NCBI GenBank assembly: GCA_003647095.1
Contig: QMME01000312.1
Coordinates: 1 to 5,267 of the forward strand
Reading direction: 5' to 3'
DNA: 5,267 nucleotides
From: Deltaproteobacteria bacterium
GTDB taxonomy: Bacteria; Myxococcota; B64-G9
The notes beneath the pieces are model-generated. The model did no database searches. It had not been told where the DNA came from and saw only the letters and a program-made list of their open reading frames with translations. This document shows positions 1 to 5,267 of this stretch, one piece after another; positions within the stretch are counted from its first letter, which is position 1; every line of letters starts with the position of its first letter. Made by a program: the position numbers and the translations under genes.

Positions 1-944
1 CCGGTAATATCGCTGTCCACCCGCAACCATCCGGGCCGGTGACCTTCTGAAAACTGTTCTCCACCGCCGGCCTGGCGCAGCATCTCCCCTACCAGGCCGG
101 TACAGGCGCAAGCCGCCTGCCCCTGCCGACTCATCCGGGCGCAGCCGGGCGCTCGCAGCGGCACGGCCGCTGCCCGGGCCGGTTCCAGGGAGACGCTTCC
201 CGTCCCCATCTCCACCCGGGTGACATCGCGGTCCATGCTCTCCACCGAGAAGGAGGTTCCCGTGGCCCGTACCCGGCCGGCAGGAGTGGCCACCACGAAG
301 GGAACTGCCAGCGGTCCCCGCAAGCGGGCCAGCAACCGGCCCCTGGCCAGTTCCACCAGGGTGCTGTTGTCGCCGACCAGGAAGCTGGCCGTGGCCGGCC
401 CCCGAAGCACGACCTGGCAGCGCCGGTTCAGCCACACCGACAGCAGCGCCCCGTCTTCGAGCTCCACCTGCCGGGCGAGAGGAACCACCAGGCGTTGCTC
501 CTGCCAGTCCGGTCCCTGCACCTGCCCGGACATCTTCTCCACCAGCACCGGCTCCGACAGGCCCGGTGTCGCCGCCGGCACCGGAGAGAGGGTCACTGCC
601 GGCGAGGGCAAGGACGGCCGGTTCCGGGGCCACAGTACCAGGGCCGCCAGCAACACCGCGGCCAGGCCGGCCGCCAGCAGGGGACGTAGCCAGCGCCGAT
701 CCCTCCGCCGTCCGGCAAACAGCCGCCGGGCCACCCGGGACATGTCGATTTCCGGGGCCGGCATACTGGCTGCCTGGCGCAGCAGTTCACTCACCCGGGA
801 CAGCGCGTCGAGCTTCCGGCTGCAGCTGTCACAGTCCTCGAGGTGCCCGCCCACCTGCCGCCGCCGCTCGTCGTCCAGGCGCTCGTCGTGGAAACCTTCC
901 AGGACCATCTCCGGGGGGCAAGCAGTTGTCTTCTTCACTCCCAC
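1..944 (-). CDS. Membrane anti-sigma factor with ZAS zinc motif and FecR domain (partial, 3' end outside window)
   Basis: I translated this frame by hand: 314 codons are open and no stop is reached before the left edge. It probably holds the neighbouring ECF sigma factor inactive at the inner membrane. Residues 1-85 form a cytoplasmic anti-sigma domain with the HxxxCxxC signature (H34, C38, C41). C9 lies about 25 residues ahead of H34, close to the ligand spacing of RsrA-type ZAS proteins. One hydrophobic span lies at about residues 87-105, after a basic stretch (RRRDRRW). Residues ~139-257 match a FecR domain, with the diagnostic run VATPAGRVRATGTSF at 218-232 followed by VEMGTGSV. The segment beyond this carries C268, C279 and C281 and is not recognised. 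The GTG start at 944 overlaps the sigma gene by 10 nt and is favoured by an AGGAGGAG at 951-958; a GTG at 938 is the alternative. The overlap implies translational coupling. The family call is firm; the sigma partner is inferred from adjacency. Confidence 0.88.
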   Translation of the reverse strand, partial: MGVKKTTACPPEMVLEGFHDERLDDERRRQVGGHLEDCDSCSRKLDALSRVSELLRQAASMPAPEIDMSRVARRLFAGRRRDRRWLRPLLAAGLAAVLLAALVLWPRNRPSLPSPAVTLSPVPAATPGLSEPVLVEKMSGQVQGPDWQEQRLVVPLARQVELEDGALLSVWLNRRCQVVLRGPATASFLVGDNSTLVELARGRLLARLRGPLAVPFVVATPAGRVRATGTSFSVESMDRDVTRVEMGTGSVSLEPARAAAVPLRAPGCARMSRQGQAACACTGLVGEMLRQAGGGEQFSEGHRPGWLRVDSDIT

Positions 945-1501
945 CTGAATCTCCTCCTGAAGGCACGCCGGGCATGATGCAACCGCGTCCACACCGTGGC
1001 CTGGGGAATACCCAGGATCTCGGCGATTTGGGGACCTGTCATTCCTTCCATCTCGTACATCACCAGCACCTCGCGCTGGCGGACGGAGAGGCTGTCCAGT
1101 GTATGCCACACCCGCCGGGCCCGCTCGGCCTGGTCCACCTCGGCCCGGGCATCCGCCGCCGGCGCCGGGGGATTCGCCGCCAGCCGAGCCCGCAGGCGCA
1201 GCCAGCGTCCCCGGGAACGGGAGCGCTTGCGCACCACGTGCAGGCAGACGGAAAACAGCCAGGTGGAGAAGCTGGATTCGCCGCGGAAACCGTCGATGGA
1301 AGCAAATACCGCCAGGTAGACCTGCTGGACGAGATCCTCGAAGTCCGCCACCGGTCCGGCCAGGCGAAACAGGATGCGCCTGACATCGTCGCTGGTGTGC
1401 TGGAATAGCTCACGCCGGGCATCCTGTTCTCCCTGCCGGCAACGCTGGATGAGCCGCTCATCCACTGCGGGAATTCTGCTATCGGCAGCCACGGCCGGCA
1501 T
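935..1501 (-). CDS. ECF-type RNA polymerase sigma-70 factor
   Basis: This 188-residue protein has the usual two-domain ECF layout and would direct RNA polymerase to a small regulon when freed from its anti-sigma factor. Region 2 spans about residues 15-95. DFEDLVQQVYLAVF (53-66) corresponds to region 2.2 (core binding), and the FRGESSFSTWLFSV stretch from 72 to regions 2.3/2.4 (-10 melting and recognition). A Pro/Ala-rich linker (~109-125) replaces region 3. Region 4 spans about 131-186, with LDSLSVRQREVLVMYE and a helix-turn-helix from TGPQIAEILGIP to WTRLHHARR (-35 recognition). There is no C-terminal extension. The ATG at 1501 is the best start, although only a purine run (AGGGGGG, 1517-1523) lies upstream, at a long 15-nt spacing. 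GTG codons at 1492 and 1465 are weaker options. It follows the exported protein by 65 nt and overlaps the anti-sigma gene. I see no convincing ECF-type promoter (GGAAC plus a -10) directly upstream, so autoregulation is not shown here. Confidence 0.93.
   Translation of the reverse strand: MPAVAADSRIPAVDERLIQRCRQGEQDARRELFQHTSDDVRRILFRLAGPVADFEDLVQQVYLAVFASIDGFRGESSFSTWLFSVCLHVVRKRSRSRGRWLRLRARLAANPPAPAADARAEVDQAERARRVWHTLDSLSVRQREVLVMYEMEGMTGPQIAEILGIPQATVWTRLHHARRAFRRRFRWE
951..958 (-). promoter_or_regulatory. Ribosome binding site of the anti-sigma gene, inside the sigma CDS
   Basis: Read on the minus strand, AGGAGGAG lies 6 nt before the GTG at 944 and 12 nt before the GTG at 938, which decides for 944. 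It sits within the codons for the Arg-rich C-terminal tail of the sigma factor (FRRRFRWE). The same bases therefore encode the tail and initiate the regulator, as is usual in coupled sigma/anti-sigma pairs. It is the strongest Shine-Dalgarno sequence I see in the window. Confidence 0.75.
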
Positions 1502-1566
1502 TCTAGCGCATGTGTTCCCCCCTGTGGCCAGATCCTTCTATGCCGGGAGAAAATAGTGGTGGGAAA

Positions 1567-2763
1567 CTATTCGAAGGCCACCACCAGCGCCAGCGAGCCG
1601 TCGAAGGAAAGACGCTCCATGTTCAGCACCTCGACGGGCAACCCCAGGTAAAGATAGGTTATTCTCTGAGTTCTCAGGTACACGGAAGTGCCGGCCAGCA
1701 ACTCCAGCCCGACGCGCCGTGTCATCCACCAGCGCATCCCGGCCCGCAGGCGCAGGGCCGGATCGATCCGGCTCACGGTGATGCTTTCCGAAAACCGCTC
1801 CAGCAGGGCGTCCAGGTTGACCAGGTCGATCGTCACGCCGGCATCGACCAGGCCCTCGATGCGGCCGGAGCCGAAACAACCTCTCAACCACAAGGCCAAC
1901 GGCCAGTCCTGGTAAAGCGCTCGCACCTCCACGGCATCTAACCGCCGGCTCGCGGTGGCCGCCACGTCCAGGCCCACCTCGAGCCAGTTGAGCAGGCGCA
2001 GGGAAAACTCCACCCCCACCCCGTAGCCGGCTGCCGAGGGCCGGGGATGGGAGGTGGCCACGAACCCCGCGGCCAGGCGGAATCGTCCCGGCTTCTGCAC
2101 CGGCAGGACGGGGGCCGGGCAGGGTGGACAGGAGGTGTCGTGGGCGGCCTGCCGGGGAGGGCACTGCCGCCGCGGGCAGGGAGGGCACCGGCTTCGCGCC
2201 CGCGCTGTCCGCGAATCTCGTCGCGGCAGCAGTCGTTCCAGGCCGCCCTTCCCCGCGTCCCGCCTCCCGGTGACAATCAGCCGGCGCAGTGCACCCGCCG
2301 CTGCCAGGGCCACCGCCTGGGCGATGTCCGCGGCCCCGGCCCCGGCCGGACAGAGCAAGCGTTCCGAGACCTCGCCGCTGGCCACGTCCAGCAGGCTCAG
2401 CCGCAGGCGACGGGGAGCGGCGCAATCCGGCGCGGGGGAGGCGACGGTGAACCACAGGGCCATGCCGGCCTGCAACTGCCGGGAGCGTTTCCTGACGGTG
2501 GCCGCGAATTCCTCGCCGTCGGCCAGGCCCACGGGCTGCTCCACCACGGTGGACACCTGGCCGGAGGGAAACTGCAACAGGATGGTGTCGGCCACCTGGC
2601 TGGCCCCGGGAAGCCGCAGTTCCGGCGGTCCCTGTCGCGGCAGCGACAAAACCAGCACCACCGCGGGAGGGGCGCCCCCGGCCTGGTTCTCGGCGGGCCA
2701 CCGTGCCGCCGGGGTGATAACCGGCAGGATCGGCAGCAAGGCCAGGCAGGCAAGGGCACCCAT
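1567..2763 (-). CDS. Exported protein with Cys-rich CPPC hinge and C-terminal beta-rich (probable outer-membrane) domain; function unknown
   Basis: This 398-residue protein is not assigned to a named family. Residues 1-20 are hydrophobic and end in TPAA, like a signal peptide, but the n-region has no Lys or Arg and no lipobox is seen. Residues ~32-165 look like a periplasmic alpha/beta domain (VVLVLSL, DTILLQF, LRLSLLDVASGEV, then an Ala-rich helix DIAQAVALAAAGALRRLI), with C114 and C138 able to form a disulphide. A linker at ~180-222 is Arg- then Cys/Pro-rich and carries CPPC at 193-196 and again at 212-215, plus C201. Residues ~225-398 alternate hydrophobic and polar residues in short strands (FSLRLLNWLEVGLDV, LRLRAGMRWWMTRRVGLELLAG) and the chain ends SLALVVAFE, which suggests an outer-membrane barrel, perhaps of 8-10 strands. 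The gene starts 7 nt after the kinase stop with little Shine-Dalgarno sequence, so its translation may depend on reinitiation. Proteins of this general layout beside ECF sigma/FecR genes are, from memory, common in Myxococcota. Confidence 0.8.
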   Translation of the reverse strand: MGALACLALLPILPVITPAARWPAENQAGGAPPAVVLVLSLPRQGPPELRLPGASQVADTILLQFPSGQVSTVVEQPVGLADGEEFAATVRKRSRQLQAGMALWFTVASPAPDCAAPRRLRLSLLDVASGEVSERLLCPAGAGAADIAQAVALAAAGALRRLIVTGRRDAGKGGLERLLPRRDSRTARARSRCPPCPRRQCPPRQAAHDTSCPPCPAPVLPVQKPGRFRLAAGFVATSHPRPSAAGYGVGVEFSLRLLNWLEVGLDVAATASRRLDAVEVRALYQDWPLALWLRGCFGSGRIEGLVDAGVTIDLVNLDALLERFSESITVSRIDPALRLRAGMRWWMTRRVGLELLAGTSVYLRTQRITYLYLGLPVEVLNMERLSFDGSLALVVAFE

Positions 2764-2770
2764 GGTCGTT

Positions 2771-5059
2771 TCAATCCAACTTGAATACGAACTTGTAGAC
2801 CGTGTAGGTGGCCACCGGCCGGCCGCCGACCAGATAGGGCGAAAAGCGCCAGGTGGACACGGCCTTTCTGACCGCCCGCTCGAAAGCCTCGTGGGTCTTG
2901 AGGAAGCGCATGCGCTCGACCCGACCCTGGGGAGAAATGAAGATCTTCACCACCAGGGTCGCCTGCAAGCGCGCCTGGCGGGCGATGCGCGGATACTCGG
3001 GTTCCCGTCCGGACAGCCGGCGCGCCTTGACCCGGGCCGACGACTGGAAGACCGGCTTTTTCTCCACCGGCGGTGGAGGTGGTGGGACTTCCTCCAGCGG
3101 TGGCGGCTTCACCCGGCTGCTGGCTCCCGGCCCGCTGCCAGCGGCGGCAATCTTCCCGACGCCGGTCTCCGTCGCCGGCGGTATACTGGATTTCCCGGCC
3201 ACCGGGGCGACCGGCGCCGGGGGCGGTCGAGACACACCGGCATCCACCACCGGGGCGGCCGCCGGCTGCCGGGCGGATTCCCGGCCACCGTGCTCCACGC
3301 CGGCGTCCGGGGCCGGTGTGATCCCGGCCGTGGCCGGGAGGGGATCTCTGCGCGCCGGCGCTTCGTCCTCGATTTCGATCTCCGGTTCCGCCCGGCTCCA
3401 GTCTCTTGCCGTACCGGTGCGGGGCCGGCGCTTCCGTCGGCCCCGCCTCCGTCTCGGCCGTGTCCGCGACACGGCGCTGCCCTTGTCGGCTCCTATGCTT
3501 TCCCTTTCTGCCGCCGGGGAGGCGGGGGTGGCCCGCGCTCCCGTTGCCACCGTCGCCCCGGCATCGGCTGCCTGCGTTGTCGCCGGGGCCGCGCCACCAC
3601 CGTCGGTGGGCCGGGTATCGGCTTCCCCGCCACCCAGGCCCAACCACACCCCGACCACCACTGCGACCACCGCCAGTACGGCAAAGAGGCCAATCAGCAG
3701 CGGTGAGCGCGAGGGGCGCGCCAGCGCCGAGAAGGGTTGCTCGCCCGCCGGTACCATCTCCCCGGCCGGAGCCGCGGCCGGGGCGGGGCTGACGGTTGCC
3801 ACCCGGGCCAGGATCACGCCCTGGCGGGGCGGGGTGGGCGTGGCGCTCGCTGCCGGTGGCGCCTGGGCGACCGGCACCTCGCGGATGGGAGTCTTGGGCT
3901 TGTCCAGCACGATGGGCTCGGCCCTGGTCTTGGGCATAAGCAGGATGGGCTGATCGGCTGACACCTCCTCCATCTCCATGCCGCCCAGGTCCACGGCGGG
4001 AACACCCGGTGCCGGTGCCGGTATAGGCCGGGTGGGCACCCGGCGTATACTCGACGTCTTTTTCCTGCGGGCCGGCAACAAGGAGTCAAGGAATTCCGCC
4101 AACTCGCCGGCCTCCACCCGGCGGCGGCGTTCGAACAGGTAATGCTCCATTTCCTCGCGCATCTGTCCGGCCGTCTGGTAGCGGGTGTTGGGATCTTTCT
4201 CCAGCGCCCGGCAGATGATGTGCACGATCTCGTCGGGCAGGTCGGGATTGTACTCCCGGGGATTGGGGGCCGGCTGGTTGACGATGGACATCATCACCTG
4301 GTACTCGCTCTCGCCGCGGAATGGCCGGTGCATGGTGGTCATGATGTAGAGCAGGGTTCCCAGGGAGAAGATATCCGAGCGCCGGTCGATGGGGTGCATC
4401 TCTATCTGCTCCGGCGACATGTACAGGGCCTTGCCCTTGAGCCAGGAGGGGCGAGTGCGGGAGAGATTGCCCACCGCCTTGGCCACCCCGAAGTCGAGCA
4501 CCTTCACCACCCCGTCGGTGCTGAGCATGACGTTCTGGGCGCTGACATCCCGGTGCACGATCTCCAGCGGCCTGCCGTCGGGGCCGGTGAAGTTGTGCGC
4601 GTAGTCGAGGGCGCTGCAGGTGTCGGAGACGATGCGGCAGGCAATGTCCAGGGGAATGCGCTGCCCGAGCTTGGCGCAGCGGTTGACCACCCGGAACATG
4701 GTCAGTCCCTTGACGAATTCCATGGCCAGGAAGTACGACTTGCCCACCCGGCCCAGGTCGTAGATCTGCACGATGTTGGGGTGGGCGAAACGGGCCATGA
4801 GCCGGGCCTCGTCGAAGAACATGGAGATGAACTCTTTCTCGCTGCTCAGATGGGGCAGGATGCGCTTGATGGCCACGAACTTGCGAAAGCCGCCCGCGCC
4901 GCGCACCTCGGCCAGGAACACCTCGGCCATGCCGCCGACCGCCAGCCGGCGTAACAGCTTGTATTTTCCGAATTCACTAGCCAATACCAGCGCTCCGCTC
5001 GCCGCCCCGGAAGAGTTTACCAGATTGCCCGAGCCGCACAAGATGCCCCCGCGGCTCAC
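2771..5059 (-). CDS. Transmembrane Ser/Thr protein kinase with C-terminal TonB domain
   Basis: The 762-residue product joins a complete Hanks-type kinase to a TonB C-terminal domain across one membrane span. The kinase domain (~33-310) has the Gly loop LAVGGMAEVFLA (39-50), catalytic Lys65 in VAIK, helix-C Glu84, HRDVSAQN with Asp171 and Asn176, DFG at 189-191 and SPE at 215-217, so it should be active. A Pro/Ala-rich cytoplasmic linker (~330-450) leads to a span at 453-475. The envelope side holds a basic block (532-547), an acidic block (558-566), Pro-rich sequence with six consecutive prolines (659-664), and a TonB_C domain (~674-762) with EPEYPRIARQA, GRVERMRFL and AVSTWRFSP. The start is uncertain. 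GTG 5059 gives the longest frame (an in-frame stop lies at 5093-5095) but has no clear ribosome site. TTG 4984, 8 nt after GGAG (4993-4996), would give 737 residues starting ASEFGKYKLL, typical for such kinases. It is the first gene of the operon in this window. Confidence 0.94.
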   Translation of the reverse strand: MSRGGILCGSGNLVNSSGAASGALVLASEFGKYKLLRRLAVGGMAEVFLAEVRGAGGFRKFVAIKRILPHLSSEKEFISMFFDEARLMARFAHPNIVQIYDLGRVGKSYFLAMEFVKGLTMFRVVNRCAKLGQRIPLDIACRIVSDTCSALDYAHNFTGPDGRPLEIVHRDVSAQNVMLSTDGVVKVLDFGVAKAVGNLSRTRPSWLKGKALYMSPEQIEMHPIDRRSDIFSLGTLLYIMTTMHRPFRGESEYQVMMSIVNQPAPNPREYNPDLPDEIVHIICRALEKDPNTRYQTAGQMREEMEHYLFERRRRVEAGELAEFLDSLLPARRKKTSSIRRVPTRPIPAPAPGVPAVDLGGMEMEEVSADQPILLMPKTRAEPIVLDKPKTPIREVPVAQAPPAASATPTPPRQGVILARVATVSPAPAAAPAGEMVPAGEQPFSALARPSRSPLLIGLFAVLAVVAVVVGVWLGLGGGEADTRPTDGGGAAPATTQAADAGATVATGARATPASPAAERESIGADKGSAVSRTRPRRRRGRRKRRPRTGTARDWSRAEPEIEIEDEAPARRDPLPATAGITPAPDAGVEHGGRESARQPAAAPVVDAGVSRPPPAPVAPVAGKSSIPPATETGVGKIAAAGSGPGASSRVKPPPLEEVPPPPPPVEKKPVFQSSARVKARRLSGREPEYPRIARQARLQATLVVKIFISPQGRVERMRFLKTHEAFERAVRKAVSTWRFSPYLVGGRPVATYTVYKFVFKLD

Positions 5060-5067
5060 ACCCCGGC

Positions 5068-5191
5068 ACGGCCCGAAACACCCGTGCAGACCTCACCCCC
5101 GCGTGGTTCTCGGCTTCACCGGCTGCCCCTCTCCAATGTGGAGAGGGGCTCAGGGATTCCCGATACACGTTACGGCCGACCGGAAACACCC
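5068..5191. repeat. Imperfect direct repeats flanking the hairpin element
   Basis: ACGGCCCGAAACACCC at 5068-5083 recurs as ACGGCCGACCGGAAACACCC at 5172-5191. The copies share ACGGCC at one end and GAAACACCC at the other; the second copy has four extra bases between them. They enclose 88 bp containing the perfect hairpin. This could be a decayed target duplication around a small inserted element, or a pair of binding sites for a regulator of the operon. The repeat is seen directly; both explanations are inference. Confidence 0.5.
5125..5149. repeat. Perfect 11-bp inverted repeat (hairpin)
   Basis: GCCCCTCTCCA (5125-5135) and TGGAGAGGGGC (5139-5149) are exact reverse complements around a 3-nt ATG loop. 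No T-run follows on either strand, so it is not a canonical intrinsic terminator. It lies 66-90 nt upstream of the GTG start of the kinase gene and would be in its leader transcript. The sequence resembles dispersed CCCTCTCC...GGAGAGGG intergenic repeats that occur in many GC-rich bacteria. It could be a REP/MITE-like element, a leader structure, or both. Confidence 0.75.
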
Positions 5192-5222
5192 ACATCACCC
5201 ATGATGCAGGCGGCGAGGGGGT

Positions 5223-5258
5223 GTGCTCTCGCGCGGAGCGCAGTGAGCACGAGAGTGC
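5223..5258. repeat. Hairpin-forming sequence at the right edge, with two alternative folds
   Basis: Fold A pairs GTGCTC (5223-5228) with GAGCAC (5245-5250) and, inside it, GCGC (5231-5234) with GCGC (5238-5241) over a 3-nt loop. Fold B pairs 5223-5231 with 5250-5258, nine pairs including two G-U wobbles on the plus-strand RNA. The folds exclude each other because they share the left arm. With no T-run and a window edge 9 nt away, I cannot tell whether this is a terminator of a neighbouring gene, a leader element or an intergenic repeat. Confidence 0.4.
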
Positions 5259-5267
5259 GGCCCCGAG

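Larger units (their letters stand above)
5060..5267. other. Non-coding leader upstream of the kinase operon
   Basis: No convincing gene occupies this interval. It holds two hairpins and a pair of imperfect direct repeats, listed separately. On the minus strand it would be the promoter and 5' leader of the operon, but I could not pick a credible -35/-10 pair. The best partial match, TTTCCG then TATCGG at 15-nt spacing, is too weak to call. A short minus-strand open frame here translates as low-complexity, repeat-derived sequence and looks spurious. Confidence 0.6.

Noticed and set aside
566..1408. Plus-strand open frame opposite the sigma and anti-sigma genes
   Set aside because: Its sequence is Pro/Gly/Arg-rich with no recognisable fold, while the opposite strand encodes clear sigma-70 and ZAS/FecR domains.
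1502..1566. Possible ECF autoregulatory promoter before the sigma gene (GGAAC at 1514-1518)
   Set aside because: Any -10 at a normal spacing would fall at or inside the start of the sigma coding sequence, and no CGTC-type -10 is found. The match is likely chance.
1538..2701. Alternative minus-strand frame overlapping the exported-protein gene (387 codons)
   Set aside because: It is Gly/Arg/Pro-rich and lacks signal peptide or strand pattern. The 398-residue frame has a hydrophobic N-terminus, a structured domain and a plausible beta-rich C-terminus.
2054..3706. Long plus-strand open frame (550 codons) antisense to the kinase and exported-protein genes
   Set aside because: Its translation is low-complexity Arg/Gly/Pro sequence with no domain, and it spans the junction of two well-supported minus-strand genes. 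Long antisense frames are expected at this GC content.
4007..4026. Short tandem GCCGGT units in the kinase gene
   Set aside because: They encode the Pro-Ala repeats of the linker (PIPAPAPG) and reflect low-complexity coding sequence rather than a separate element.
4142..4954. Plus-strand open frame opposite the kinase catalytic domain
   Set aside because: It is a His/Val/Gly-rich shadow of conserved kinase codons, with no motif of its own.
5159..5188. Weak sigma-70-like promoter (TTTCCG / TATCGG) upstream of the kinase gene
   Set aside because: Both hexamers are poor matches and the 15-nt spacing is short, so it is not distinguishable from background.
4977..5198. Short minus-strand open frame (73 codons) across the leader hairpin
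   Set aside because: It translates the repeat (SLSPSPHWRG), a type of peptide often overpredicted from intergenic repeats, and overlaps the kinase start in another frame.

Overview
The window is GC-rich DNA that reads as one four-gene, minus-strand operon plus a roughly 200-bp upstream leader. Gene style suggests a Gram-negative, deltaproteobacterial or Myxococcota-like organism. The signs are a large Ser/Thr kinase of the 'AVGGMAEVFLA ... HRDVSxQN' type, Pro/Ala-rich linkers, a TonB-like C-terminus, a probable outer-membrane beta-rich protein, and an ECF sigma factor paired with a FecR-domain anti-sigma factor. The taxon is an inference from style, not from a marker gene.

Layout in transcription order, right to left. 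(1) 5267-5060 is non-coding. It holds a perfect 11-bp hairpin, an imperfect direct repeat flanking that hairpin, and a second hairpin at the window edge. (2) 5059-2771 is a Ser/Thr protein kinase with a cytoplasmic kinase domain, one membrane span, a long Pro/Ala-rich linker with strongly basic and acidic blocks, and a TonB C-terminal domain. (3) 2763-1567, only 7 nt downstream, is an exported protein with a Cys-rich hinge containing two CPPC motifs and a C-terminal beta-rich, probably barrel-forming region. (4) 1501-935, after a 65-nt gap, is an ECF-type sigma-70 factor. (5) 944-1 starts inside the end of the sigma gene and runs off the left edge. It is a membrane anti-sigma factor with an N-terminal zinc-binding (ZAS) motif, one membrane span and a FecR domain.

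The set can be read as an envelope-signalling module. The ECF sigma / ZAS-FecR pair is a classic regulatory couple. The two genes upstream supply a kinase that crosses the inner membrane and ends in a TonB-type envelope domain, and a candidate outer-membrane partner. That they act in one pathway is inferred from co-orientation, tight spacing and the FecR/TonB theme. The most unusual element is the kinase-TonB fusion. Large open frames on the plus strand across the whole window are GC-driven shadows of these genes.
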